The notes under the pieces were generated by a model that was not told the DNA's origin, did not search any database, and saw nothing but the letters and a program-made list of their open reading frames with translations. Below, piece after piece: positions 40,701 through 55,700 of a stretch of DNA of 64,000 nt (within the stretch, counting starts at the first letter, position 1; every line of letters begins with the position of its first letter). The DNA comes from Gymnogyps californianus (taxonomy: Eukaryota; Chordata; Aves; Accipitriformes; Cathartidae). The position numbers and the translations under genes are program-made. The DNA is taken from NCBI RefSeq assembly GCF_018139145.2, contig NC_059478.1:14677001-14741000 (forward strand), written 5' to 3'.

Positions 40701-43700
40701 CTCTTTGATGGCCTTTTGGAGGAGAGATTCACAGCCATATCTTTTTGCTGTGTCAATGTGACGAATGCCACATTTTTGTAATGCATGGACCACAGCATCA
40801 TGGGAATAGCCGCCTTGATGAGAAGTACCTAAACAAACGAAATCAGAAGTGAATTGTCAGCAGTGAATTATGAGGGACACATTTTATAGTTCTTTTTGGT
40901 TTTTGTTTTCCTTTTTTTGTATATAGTCACAGAACCTTCTTATTCAATTTTCATTTCCTAATAGCAAAGAAATGGGAACTGACAGATCTCTAGGCTGGAA
41001 AAATACATAAAGTGCTAGAATGTTGACGTCGATCAGAAATAACTCCACCAAAATCAAATATCAATAGCATTTAACTGTAAAGAAATTATTTCAGAAGTCA
41101 GGCTGAAGACTGAAAAGAAAACATATAGTTTATGGAAAATGAGTGTATGGCACTTCATTTTCATATAGGAGCACAACATTTACAGATTAAAATATTAACA
41201 ATAATAAATAAAATACAACTTTAAAAGCAATTTACTTTGCAGAAAGCATATCCTGAAACCTTTACTCTGTTGAACTCCTGGTAGCTTCAAGTTATCATTG
41301 CATTGTACAACCCCAGACTGGGCCATACCGCAGGTGCAATTCACATAACATCAAGCTCAGCAGTAACCAAAACAATGGAATCCTACACAAGAGTTATAGA
41401 ATGGGCATACAGCGAGTTTCAGTAACAAAGTACTGTAACTCTCATTGTGTAGGTATTCACTGGATATGTATTTTGCATGTCAAGGGGACGGAAGGAGGAG
41501 GAGACTCAGCAGGAAAAGCAACCAGCAGGAGGACTGTCAGATAAAGAACTGGTTGAGAGCAAGGAGGATGATGTTTCTACTTACCCTTTCCTGTTAGTTG
41601 TTTTTCCTGCCATGAGCCCCTCACCCATTCACCCTCACTCACACACTTCCCACAAACAGTATTTTCTACAGTTTGTTGGAGGAAATGCTCAGTCAGTTCC
41701 AGTCAGCTACCAAAGCCACCTTCTAAGATGATTAGTACTTAAAGGCCCTAGTGCTATTAACAAGAGTCAGCATGCAAATGGCTACGTCACTAACTTCAGA
41801 AGGGCCCTGTACAGTTGTGACAGCTGACAGCAACAGGGTCTTCAGCCACTGCTGAATCTAAATAAAGGACTCCAGGTCAAAGAAGATTAATATAAAGTGA
41901 AATTTGTATCTGCTGTTAACTTCCTCTTTCCCTCCAAACATAATATTTATTTCTACATCAAACACTATATGCATGTTATGAAATTAACAGATGTACATGG
42001 CCACCCAGACTGTCAGAAAAAAGAAGCAAATGAAAACACACAGTTACCTTAGACTCATCCTCAGAACCTCCCATACCTGAACTGGAGAGAGAACGCCCAC
42101 AGGAGTCTGCATGACTCTCTCAAACACGTTGTAACAATGCATGCAAGAATGAGAACTTACAAAAGTCCTACTTGCATGTAAGGCAAGACAGGTTCTCCTA
42201 AATGGTTATCATTTTTGTTCATTCCTCATCGTACAAGGAAAGCCAATGATACCTCTGTAATCTTGCTAAACACTCCAAGTCATTTAAAATAAGATATAAT
42301 ATGGTCTGATATCACCCACGTACACCTGAGGATCATGACATTCTACTGATCACAACGCGACAATCCCCACTTTATGTTTATGACCTACAAAATGTGGAGT
42401 ATTGAATTCTTGATTTATCTTCGTGGATTTTGAAGTGATGAAATTATAATACTATATTCCTACAATTTTGACATGCATATCATGAGTATTTGACCTTCCA
42501 AATGTAAACAAAGTTTTAATGTTTTAAAAGACAAAACTTTAAAACTTTTTTTCTCCATAGCCACTAATTATGATCAATAATTGGCTTAATTTCCAAGTCA
42601 TCTAGAAATAGATGTCCCTATAACTTGTTTTACACCAAAATAAGTCAAGCTAGATCAACTTACATTTTCAAAATAGCTATTTCAAAATCTTCATGGATGT
42701 TTAAGAATTTTAGATGAATGCAATGCTACTACATTGCAACTATGGGCAAAAAATATATATGCAATTATTACATTATTCAGATCCTAAAGGAATTTTATTG
42801 AAGAATTATATAACTGGCATAGAAAAATTACTATACTTTTTCATAACAATCCCTTCACTTTTAATAAGCTGGTATTGGTGCCAAATAAATGAGGTTGTAA
42901 CTATTGTGTCTGTTTCTGGCTGAATGGACATTTCTAAGCACAGGATGAATGGAGTTCATTTAGAGGTCTTGCAAATGGACTTGGACTCTTTTCATGCATA
43001 ATGGATTTCAGTAAGAACATTTAGGACAAACAACTTTTTTTGAAATTTAACCCTTTGAAGTTAAAGGGAGAGAGTGGGAAAGAAGGAAAACTCAGAATAA
43101 TTTTGTTATTGTTCCCCATTCAGTGATGGCACGCACACTTGTTTCACAGGAAAGAAAGACCAAGATCGGTCTGGAGGGAATTATCTCAATTTCTATGCCT
43201 AAAAATGAACTACAACAGTCCTGATGCACTAAATAGTAATTAAAAAGAAAGCTTAACAATTATTTAATATTACCACTTTGCAAGCCAACTTAATAATGAA
43301 CAACAGGTTTCTAAGTTAATTATGCTACTAACATAACAGCTTCTAGACTTTAGAAATCACAGTTTTCTTGTGTTTACTCATGTGATTAAATATCTTACAA
43401 TTCATAGATGCAGAAGGGTGACAAAAGAAGGCAGAGTGACTTAAATTTCTATTTCTTTAATATTTTAAATCCAGACACAACATTTGAACACATTAACATT
43501 CTTACATGTTTGGGATTATCCTTTGTTCACAGAGATGTAATTCACACCGTACATGTATATCTAAAGACAAAATCCAATCTTGCATTTGAAACTAATATGA
43601 ACTAGCACCCATTCCATCCCCTTACTGTTTCTAAAAATATTGAATTAATACATTTATTCTAGAATTCTGTGATAAAAATAGGAATTCCTTTTAATAAATG

Positions 43701-46700
43701 AAGTCAAATATAAATAAGTCTGGAAAAGGTCCCTATTTTTTAGCTAGTATTTTAACTTCTTTTCCTAGGGGAATGGCACTGTTTTCTCAGTGACTGAACT
43801 AACCCAAATTTGACAGATCTGAAAACGCCTAAGATAATTACATTCCTACAGATTTTGTGAAAAATTGGAGGTTGGGAGGGACAAGGATACTGCAGTGGAA
43901 ATATGAATAGGTCAAAGGACACAAATCCATTGAAAACTAGGCTTAGTTACGTTGTTATTTTTTCATGATTACTCATCACTTTCTTGATATCCTAAAGAAC
44001 GCTGCTATCAAAACTGGGATGAGAAACGTGCTCTGCCAATCCATAAAAAGTTCCAAAGATTATTCGGAAGGCAGAATCCTGTTCACAATACAGTTGCTAC
44101 AGGAGAGGGGGGGGAAGCCCAATCAGCAACCCCCCCCCCCAAAGACAAAAATCAACAACCTCCTCCCCCCCCCCCCCCCCCCCCAACCACCCCCACCAAA
44201 ATGTAAAACAACAAACCGGAATGCTACCCCCCCTCTCCCAGTTTTATGCACCATCTCAGCTGACTCTCAGCCTCATTAAACTTTCTGTTCTCCTTCACGG
44301 AAGCTGTAGAACTACAGATAGAGATCCAAAGCACCAACAGTTTTTCAAGAGAGAGAGAATGAGGACCTACTTTCTCTCCCTGCTTTCTCCCTCCCTTTGT
44401 GGAAGAGTGTGTCTTCATGTTCTTTGTGAAATGTGAAAGTATTATTTATCTGAATATATAAAAATGTTCTGCGACATGAATAACTTTGGCTACTTGAAAT
44501 CAATGGAATCACTTACATTAGAAGAGTTCCTGTTAGTGAAACCGCAGCCAGGATATTTAGAAATCATATCAGAGATTAATGATCTTCTGACATCAGTACT
44601 CCGTACTAAATTAAAACAGTTGACAAACAAAACACCTACAAAAATGCCCATTCCTTTGCTGATTTTTTATCTCCAAGTAATCACTTGAGAAAAGAACTCT
44701 CAAAAGCAAAAGCTCAAACATCCTTTTATCAATGTTTACATACTCACTGTGTGTATATGGTATTGTATACCATAATAGGCTTGAAGTACCTTGTTCTATT
44801 AGTTTTATTTCTATTATTTCAACATTACATCAACATTAGGGCCACATAATGCATCTTATGAATATATTCAAGTTTTTGGTGTCAATATAGTTTGGTTTCA
44901 CTAATTACCTTATGAGCACATTTGATGATAAAACATAAAATGTTGCCTATACATAGAGCAAATGAACATATAACACATTTCAAGGTTTATTGCTAATCCA
45001 TTCACAAAACCACATGCCTCTTCTATGGAATGGCTCAAGGACAGACAATCCTTACTTGCTGTCCTTGCTTACTGTCTTACCTCCTCCTCCTCCTGTATTC
45101 ATATGATCCTCTGACAAGCTGATTCAGATTGTTAAATGGCCAAAAAAGTGTATAGTTTTAGAATTATTCATGAACCTGAATAACTCCCCAGAGGGGAAAA
45201 AACACTAAATTTCAAGCAAGGGATTGGGCAAGAAAAGTTCCCCCTCTAGCAGTAGCAGTTAAATAATTTGGTATATTCAGTGTTTTTATTAAAATAAAAA
45301 AGTCACAGTTGTGTTCAAGCCAACGAAATGATCAGAAAGACCTTCTCCATGAACTTGTCTCTTGAAGCCTTTCTTTCCATTATGTTCCCCAACACCATCC
45401 CTAGAGTTGCTCTCAGACAACCAGATAATGTCACACTAACTTTCTATACCCACAGCACTAGAACCCAAGTGCTATACTTGGGTATATTTATATAGTAGTA
45501 TATACTACTGCTATATTTTGGCATAGTTTTTACTTAACAGGGTCAGTTACTCTGAAAATCATATTTAGCATCACAGGACAAAGTATTCATAGCATCCTCT
45601 CTTCTTTTGTAGGGTGTAGGGCTTTCCTCTGCAGCAAGTGAAATCAAAGTCAAGCTCATTATGAAGCTATTATACTCGATAATTTTCATAAAGCAACTAC
45701 AGAGTATTTCAAGTTATGGGATCCAAATTTAATCATAATCACTTTTACAAAATAACTTGGACATTTTACTCAGAGTCCAAGAGTGGCATCTAATGTATAC
45801 ATAATGCAGCAGCTGCCCTTGCAGGAATGGAACCCATAGAGATGATGGGCTTCTAGAAGAACTGGTAGGACAATGTCAATGATAACAGAAAGACACTGAG
45901 CGGACTTGTATTATATAACCAATGCTTTGGTCAGAACTAAAGCAGCACACAGGTTTATCTAAAACTCAGTCGTTTAAGGCCATCAAAGCCATATAAAAGT
46001 TGCAGGAATAATTGCATTTTGTGAGGCTACAACCCCAAAATGCCAATGCAGTGCTGTAACTCCAATAAACAGGTGCTGACAGAGGTTGTTGTGTACAAAC
46101 ATGGTGCAGCATGAGCTAGAATAGCTGAAGTATGGGCCTGAATTTGCTTCTGCAAACCTCAAAGGACAGTGAGGACCACCCCGCCAGCACCGCAGTAGGG
46201 CAGGTACTTCCATACTGTAACAACGTACTGGTATAAGAAGATTCAGAGAATTCCTGATAGAGGTCTTCGCTGCATTTACACACATTTTATGGCATTACAG
46301 CTGTACTGTATGGATGTGGTATTTTCATGTTCCTAAATAATATCACCATGCTAATGAAACGTTGTTAATAGACCTGGCCTATGTGAAGTCTAGAGATTAC
46401 ACCATGAAGTTGCTCTTGCCTCTGTAAAAAGCTATCTGAATTATGGATATTACTTTTTATATATGTAAGTTTTACTTTGGTAATGTTTCTCCTTATTTTT
46501 TGCTAAATATGATCCATTGCTTAGTGCAAAGGGGTCACTCTGGGACTGCTTTTCTCCTGTGTGACTCAGAATAAGCTCATAGAATTCAATAACATGAGGA
46601 AGAAAAGCAGGCAAGCATGATTTTAAATTCTGCAATTCTACTCAGGCAACTCTACACTGGCACCAAGGAACAGAATGCAGGAATACAGCCTTGCCACAAT

Positions 46701-49700
46701 GCAGAAGGGCAGGAGAGAGCCATTACATGTTTATTATGTATCCAGGGAAAGGGAAGCCAGACTTGCTAGTTTTCTCTCTTCCTGAGAGGAAGGAAGAAAT
46801 GGCAATGAGCCATTGTTGACAGAAGCACTCTATTCCCTCCATCCCAAAGAGGCTCTGACTGTAAAGGATATTCAGATCATCTACTGTAAAATGACCATAC
46901 ATCTCTGATCACTGACCTACCATTTATCTAGTCAGAACTTTAGAAAAGGAAGTATAAAAGCAACTTCTCAGAATGTGTCTCACAACAAGCCCAGAAAGTC
47001 TGCAAGTAGCATCTATCATCAGTGGGATGCTATGGCTCTGATATGGCACCAATTCACTAATATATTTCTGGCAGTAAAAATACACTATCACCCAAAAAAT
47101 GCAAATATTTTTTCTGTAGGAGTAAAGAGATTTCCACTGGAAAGTGCCAGCTATTTAAATTATTCAGCTGTTCTATACAAATATTTTTATCATGCAGAAC
47201 TTCTCAATTAAATTTATAGGGAAGGACAACTCTGGAAAGTGACCTATACATTTGAAAGGCAATTATGAATGTGTAATCCATGTACCAATTTCATAAGCAG
47301 AGCAGCAGCACACATTTATTTAAATGCCTTTACAGACAGACTGCCAAACCTTGAAGCCTTTTCTTTCACTCCACACTTTCCCACCGCCGTGAGAACTATT
47401 TCTCATTAACAACCAAATTGGTTTCAGATGCTCTGCTATAAGATGTTACCTTAGAAACCATTTGGTAAAAGACTGTGGCTTCCTTCCATAGAAATCTCAA
47501 GCAGTGAAAAGGCAGATTTTCTGGCATAAATCAAATCCAATTTCTAGGGTTCACTAAACCTTTTCTCCTCAGAATAATGTTTTGTGACTAGATCTTAGCA
47601 GTTAATAGTGCACGAAGAATTGCTGGTGTGAACCAGTTTTAAATGATTTTCATTCTATTCCCTTTGTTAACACAATTGAAATTACTTCCAGTACTTGTTA
47701 TACCTTGATAGAACTTTTAACTTCATATCCTTATTAGTTATGTACTATGTACAGCAAATAGATTGAATAAAAATATTAATTTTATTTTCCTCCTCTAATA
47801 CATCTCCTTAAACTACTCTATCTGATAAAGATTACATTAATTAACAACATTAGGCATTTGGAAATAGTTCACAATAAATGAGCCAGACCTGTGGCAATTT
47901 TTTCCTCCTCCAAACAACTTCCACAAAAACGAACGATCAAAAGAAAAAAAAAATAAAGCCCATACTCTGTACTGAAGTAGGACACTATCATAATCATTCC
48001 TGCTGTGAAAGTTTGAATGAAAAATAAGTTATGTAAATACTTTGTGATTAAGCATAATCAATATACAATTAAGTAGAGGGACAACAACTTTAAAAAGTGT
48101 GACTGACCAAGAGACCAATAATTCAAAAACGCTTAGAATATTGTAAAGATAATATTATAGAAAAAAACTATAAAGAGAACTGCAATTTATAGTGACTTGT
48201 AGCTTACAAGATGAGAATGTATGTACAATAACTCATCATTGTAAGATCCTAATTCAAGATGACATTTAAGCTGACAGCTAATTTTTGACATTGTAACAGT
48301 GCCCTTTATACCTACCAGACTACTCGTAGAATAAGTGCAATCGTGAATCATGACAAGATCCTACTCCTGCAATATCACATGACACTGCAAGGTCTGAGAC
48401 TTGCAGTGCCCCGCTGCTAAGTAATTGCATTCATGAATTCGAAAGACAGCAGCAACCCAGCTATCTGTAGGGCAAACTAAAACTGAACAATAAAGAATGT
48501 TTCCCATCAACTGCTTTTTTTTTTTCCCATATCATCTATGTATTTAAAATGTATTTTCTCAAGGTTTCCAAGACAAACAACATTTCTTGTAGCCCCTCCT
48601 CTCACACTGCACATTCAACCTTAGAATAGTATGTATTAGAATGCAAAGCACTTCCATTCAGGCGTTAAGCCTGGGGAACAGACCTTACAGTTATGAAACT
48701 GATGTAAAGCCACAAAGATGTCTTCCCCCTTTCTCTCCCCCCGGAACAAGGATTTTGTATCACTCTCTGTGCTGGAGGTACTTGGCATAAATATTAGAAG
48801 AACTGAAGAAAGTTTAGGAATCAGTACTTCCCTCCTCCCCATTTGGAGGCATGAGGAATTACTGCAATTTACGTTACAGCAGCATGTGACATCACCGTTT
48901 AATGCTGCCAAACCTATGCTAGGGAGCTCTGGCAAAGAAAAAAGGTATGATGAGTAAAATCTGCTACATGAAGTTTGAAAGGTAAAAGTCAGCTTTCTTT
49001 TTTTCCCCACAAAGTTTGGTATCATTTTTCTACATTACAGAAACATGGTGAAAGACAAAAGTTAAATACACTGGAGCTTGCTTCTCCGTTCATTTCAAAC
49101 TGGTTACAAATAATTTGTTCATCTAGTGGGCAATTAAGCTTGTAACATTTAAAATTATTAATGGCAACAGGAAATTTAAAAGCATACACATAAGTGCCTC
49201 TGCTTATACTGATAAAGGCTTTAATTATTAAACCATGACAGAAACCTAAATTTGTTTTTTTATTACTTAGACTTAGTAACGGACTTTTAAAATTCACCTG
49301 TATCACATCAGCAACAGGGTGATTACCAAAAAGAATCCAGCATGAGAAAGGAAGCTGTCTTTCTGCTGTTAAATCATAGTTTTTCCGTCAAAATATAAAT
49401 AAGGTAAAATCCCCAGCAAAAATATAAAAAGCTGACCTCATAGATTTGTAGGTATACAAAGAGAGCAAACACAAAGCAGCAATTTCCCCCAGAAAAAAAA
49501 ATTATCTCTGTACTGTGTACACTCTGATATAAGCAAAAATTGGCCCAGCATTTTGCCCCAGATGCATTTACTAGTACCCTTTAAACAACATTTGTACAGC
49601 CTTCAGTCTTTTTTAAGGAATAAAACACCACCAGACTGGAAGTAGGTAAAGTCAGAAGAAAGCAAGGAAGGTAGGAGCTCAGCAGCGTCCTGGTTTTTAG

Positions 49701-52700
49701 GAGAGGATACTGCTTTGTTCCACTGTCTACAAATACACAGCTGCCTGGGATATGGCCACATTTTGTACATGAGAGAAGTTAAATATCTGGAGGCCCTCAA
49801 AGCTCAAGTACAACTTCTCAAGGTCAGATCTACTGAAACAGTGGATGAATTGAGACAGAAAGATTTATAGATGTGGCATTTTGTTAATCACAAGAGGCTA
49901 TTAAGGCAACTTGGTAACCATGGGTGAGAAGCAAAGTCCCGACAGAATAAAAAAAAAATGGTTGAGACATAAAACAAAAGGAAGAAATAAACAGCCGATT
50001 CTTATTACAGGATAAGATTAATAGGGGGGAGTGCCATAGGTCTTGGTATCAGGACCGCTGTTCCATAAATTTCCTTAAGAACTGAAGTCATGAAGAAACA
50101 AGAGCCATGAATAAAAAAAGGCAGTAACAGTGGAGAATGACAAAAAGTGAAGGCTTGATTCTGCTGCCATTGAATTGAAAAGCAAGATCTCATTTGATTC
50201 CAATCCCAACAGGACTGGGTCTTTTTTGACCACAGCTAAATTTAAGAATGAATATGAGCAACTCTAGGACTAATAATTAAGAAGTAGGTAACTGGATTAG
50301 TAATACATAATGGTAGGAAACGTTAAAATACTTCCACTCAGCATTAAGATTCAAGTTATATCTAGCATTTTGACCAAAAAAAACCCTAACACAACCTGAT
50401 GTAATGAAAGTGGAATAATCTGATTCTATGTTTTTCTCCAGAAAAATCCCACTTGTTGTGAAAAGAACCGGGAACAATACAAGAAGTCTTGTACGGTTGC
50501 AATGAAAATGATGCAATGTCTTAATGCAATCAGCAAAGTCAGTAAAAACTTGCTTTTACGATTTATTTACTTAGATAAAGCTACAGCTGAATATCAGGAA
50601 TCTTATCTATGGAACACCCTGAAATGAGGACATAGAGATTTTAATGGTTTCCCTGGAGTATGGATGGATTCTATGTGTGTGTTTGTGTGTATTATTTTAC
50701 CATGTTAGTAGTGCAACATACTGACAAATGCAGTAAAAACACAATTTAAGCAAGATAGTAGTGCTATAAGTTAACCGACACCATATTATTTATTGGGATT
50801 GACTTTTATTCCTCCCAGGCTTCGGCTATTTGACTAGAAGCTGCTCAGGGCAGCACCTGTCTGCTTTCCCAGTTACAGCGTCTAGCATAATGGCACTGTC
50901 CATTCTTGAATGATCTTCCGTAAAGAACATCATTACTACTAATAAAATACTCACTGTGTGTGACATGGGTAAGGCACAATGAGTATGAAGACTTGATTAT
51001 TTTGTTTAGTAATTGCCTGTCCTGAAGCCCCTTCCCAAACAAGCATGCAATTAATTTTATACTTTAATAGGAGGGGATCATTAGAGAACTTTTTATCTCA
51101 TCAAGTTGTTATTAATTCTAGCTACCCCAAGGATTACATAGAAAGCACCTTTACACAAAAACATTCTATGAATTTTTGGTATCACCAGCACATCTTGTCA
51201 GGAAATCACGCGCTATTTGACCAACCCCCCTGAATTTCATTATTACTGTCCAAAAAACCCACCCCAAAAACAAAAAACCAAACACAACCCCCCCCTCTTC
51301 TAATGGGAATATAACTACCATATCAAGGGGATGAAGATTGTTTCACTAGAGAGAGCCAGAACAAGCCTTAAAAGATGTCTATAATTGGTGTTTTGGGGAC
51401 TTTTTGTAATAGGGCGATTTTTTTTTTTTTAATAGAATAAAGCATTCAGAGAAGTGTGTTGGTAAAGTTCATGAATAAATCAAATACTTTTTACCACTAA
51501 GAGACTTTATCAAGTTTCCCTCATATCACAAAGCCTTCCAACAAAGAGTGATGCCATGGTGAATTTAACCATTCAGCACATGACCTTGAAAAAGCTTCCT
51601 AATATTTCAGTTACAGGAAGAAAAGCCCTTGTGCTACCAAATTATATCCAAATGTTGTAGAGGGTAGCATTTTTTACCCCTCAGACTTCAAAAAAGAAAA
51701 AAAAAAAAAAAGGAAGTGCCAACTTTCTAAGTGGGGGCTTCCTACTTAACAGAAGCAAGCATGAACAGTACAAACTGCATGCATTTTTCTTCCAAAGCCT
51801 GAAGAGGATGATATTGTGTGTATCATTTTGACAAGTGATCCATTTTTGGGGATGTTGCTTTAGACAAGCGCCAAGTATCCCGTAGTTAAATTAAGACAAT
51901 GTAAGAATATGTAATTCTCTACTACAGTACAAAGACTCACAAAGCATGTGATTCTCGGATACATGTAGCTCCTATGAAAAAGTGTAACTACACCAACTTC
52001 AAAACAGTGTCATTTTATATCAGTTATGTACCCTGTATTTCTAAAACATTAATAAAGTAAGTCTTGCAAATATGTAAAGAAATTATAGCTATCTTATTAG
52101 CAAGATAGTGAATGTAGCCATTTTCTAAAGCAATCTAAAGCCACTAGGAGGTAATGTACTCTCTGGGGCATAGCTTTATACTTGTATCAAGTATTAGGGC
52201 CAAAATGCCAATTCATTTTAGACTTAAGCCTACTCTAGTTGAAAGCAGCCTTTGTAATGAAAATTATCATTGACCATAAACATGCCTGACCCTTTGCATG
52301 TGCGTAATATTGGCTAACACAATTGTTAGAATCAAACCATAAGAAATATAAAGTTATCAACAGTTTTTATAATCATACAATAAACAAGATGCAGATTATT
52401 TTTATTTGTTAATTAACACTTTAGCTATACAGCAGATTTCTAACACAAAGGTGGGCTGCCTTATAATAAGCAGTAGGTGTCTCAGGAAAGTCAGTTGGTT
52501 TTACCATTGCTAGTGGACTTGTCTTTCTGCTGGACACAAGACAGATAGAACACAATATGAATATGCATCTAAGTAAATACAGAATTTTGGATGTACAGAA
52601 TGTTATTCCAAGTAACCTTTCAGACTGATCATGAATTTTGCGCATTACATAGCCTTCTCTGGTGTACAAATCCATTTTTCTCACTAGAGATTTTAATGGA

Positions 52701-55700
52701 AATGGATTCTCCTCACCAAGAACAGTTTGTGTAAGCGAGCGCAGAGCATCAGAAAGAGAATGGTAACCTAATAAAAGACCACTTAACCTCCTTCCTTCCC
52801 ATCTCCCCTTTTGAATCAAACCTTGACCAACTTATTGAATTCTCCTATACAAATTTGGAAGCCAAAGCAGCTGTGACATGGAAACCCATTAAAAAAAAGA
52901 AAATCCAGTTAAAAAACCACCACCACACCTTTTGACAACTGAAGCTTGAACAGAAAGAACAGATATTTTTGATGAAATGCTATCCTAGGCTGCTGTTGCA
53001 CTCTCTCAAGTAATGTGTTCTGGCCGAGAAACACATTACATGTCTCCTACTCCAGCTCTCAGCTGCTACGAAAGGGGTTTCATCACTTGGAAATAACTGG
53101 CATACCTATCTGAGCTGCCTGCCAGTTGACATGACTGGATAGTTCCAACCATCTTAACACAGCATATTTAGCTCCCTCTGAAGCTTTTAAAAAGATTATC
53201 TAGCAAGCGAGGCAACATACATATCTGTCCTCTCAAAGACAACTTTTCATAGATAACAATTATGTCTGCATGTTTAGAGGGATAAGAAATGACAAAGAAA
53301 CAACCAAATCTTAAACCCTGCAGAAAAAGGCCTTGCAGAAAATGCATCCTCATTGAAAAAAGTTCTCCTCTACTTTTAGCTGAGTAAATTTTTTGCACTG
53401 CAAACATTAGTTAATGCAGTAAGGCTGTAACAAAAATAAGCCATTAATCTGTAAAAGAGTAGTTAAGTGGGAACATCTACCATAGATAAAGGTCCCATTG
53501 TGTTAGGCTGCATATCATGGTATACGTAGCTTGACCACAAATGCAAGTGTGGTGAGTCTTGAGCGTTCTTTTTTTTCCCCTTCTTTTCTTAAATCCACAA
53601 TGTTTTGCAGCATATATCAAGGATTTCTTAAAATTACCTGACTGGTTCCTATCTATTACAAGATCCTCAAAAAGCTGCAGAATGCATAAGCAATATGTCA
53701 AGTGTTACTCTAGCAAGACAAGCATAGGTAAGTGAAGTCAAAGAACCAAATCCTGCTGTTCATGACACCACTGTAAGTCAAGAGAAGCTCCTTGAAAGCC
53801 ACACCTGACAGAAGTTATTGGGCCAGAAAATTTCAAACTTCATTCTCTTGATCTTATATGTTACTATCCATTTACTGTGGTTTGAGTTCAGGCTTGACAA
53901 TCAACTACTCAGTACTTACTAATACAATGAAAGGATAGCGAGCAGCATGCTATTTGGTAGAGAGTACAAAGGAGTCTGTCTGCCTGTCTGCTTTCTCGTC
54001 AGCTTATTCTTCCAATAACCTAAGAAATGTATTGCAAACTCCAATAAAAAAAAAAGGTGGTTCTGTAGATAGACCGAAATACAGTTCGGTATATACTGAA
54101 ACAACGGACATAAGACAACTGAGTCTATTATCTAAAAAAAGACTATTTACATGGTTTTTTTATTTTTATAAAAAAAATCTCCAAGTGAACTAAATTGGCA
54201 AAAAGTGTTGCAGGTTAAAACAACCAACCAACCCACCCCCCCCAAAAACCAGCAAAAGGAAAAAAAAAGAAAAAAAAAAAAAGTAATTTTGAACAACACA
54301 GGCCTTTTTGCTCTTTATATACGGACTGTGTAAGGGACAGCTGCATCAAGTATTCTTAAGGTTAACAGATACTAAAATAACAAATTCATACATTGGGCAT
54401 ACACATACCACGTTTATGAACATGTGTGTGCACATAAATACACGGTAAAAGCAGTTAACATTTTGTAGACTTTTAAATTCTTTTTTTTAAATCTTTTGGC
54501 TGATCATGCTGAGTTGCTAAGACTTTTTAACTAATATGTGCAGTTGAAATTACTTTGGGCACTTTGAAACAAGCATTACAAGCTCTATCTATTCACTTAC
54601 TGTTTCTGGATGAAAAAACAGCCCTAGTAAAATCAAAGGCCAACTCCTATTGACTTAAGTGGCTTAATACACTCTAAAATCCACAGCTCCAATTTTGCCC
54701 TCCTTTATCCTAATGAAAATCCTTATTAATTGCTCTGAAGTCAGTATACACTCATAGGATAAAGATGAAAAGAGCACAAGGATCATTTTATTTTATAGCT
54801 TAGCTTGATACTTGTGTGACTGATTAACTCCAGTGTCACAGACAAAGAACATAAGTGCCTTTGATTTGTATGTTTATGTAAAATCATGGAAAATCTGGGA
54901 TATCAAATTGACCCATGATAAAATTGCACCATGAAAGACTGATTGGGAAGGGTATTCATGTTTTAGAATATGTTATGAATGAAAGAGGCTTCTGGAAAGA
55001 CTCTTAAGAAGAGACAGAAATGGGATGCTCAAATACTGTGCCAAAAGAATCTGAGGCTTTAATCAAGAGATAAATTAACTCCTTACTTCTACAAGAAATT
55101 AAAACTAATTAATGTCAACTATATAAAAAGACAGCTATTCAAAATCCCCCGAAAGATCTGGTCAAGCATGCAATGGTCATTGGTATGTGTATGGTACCTC
55201 TTTGCCTCTTTGTGGCACACCTTCCAGGCACTCTGCTACAACTCTTGTTTTGCGAGAGTTAATGGTCTCTTTATCTGTTATTCCTACAGCATGGACAGTG
55301 CTCTGACACCACAGTATTAACCCTCCTCTGCTCACACAGTCCTATGCTGACTTGGAAAAATGGCCTTTAATCATTTAATAGTTTGGCTCTTTTGAACCGT
55401 TAGCAAATCCACCAGTTAGAAGGATTTGGAATTCAGAATAGTATAAACCCAATATTCCTACGTACAACTAAAAGGAGTATTCTGCTGCAAGCCAGTCCTG
55501 GGTTGATACCATCTACAGTTCAGTAAAAAAGAAAATCCTTTTCCTCTTTTCTCAAGAGCTGAGGGAAAATAAATGCTTTGCTTGCCTTGTGGGCGGGGGG
55601 GAGAAAAAATAATCCTTTCAAATTTCACAGACACTTTCATGCCCAAGTTCTCATTGCAGGAGTGTATTCTGGTTAGCCTGTAGTCTTGTTTTGCTAGGGC

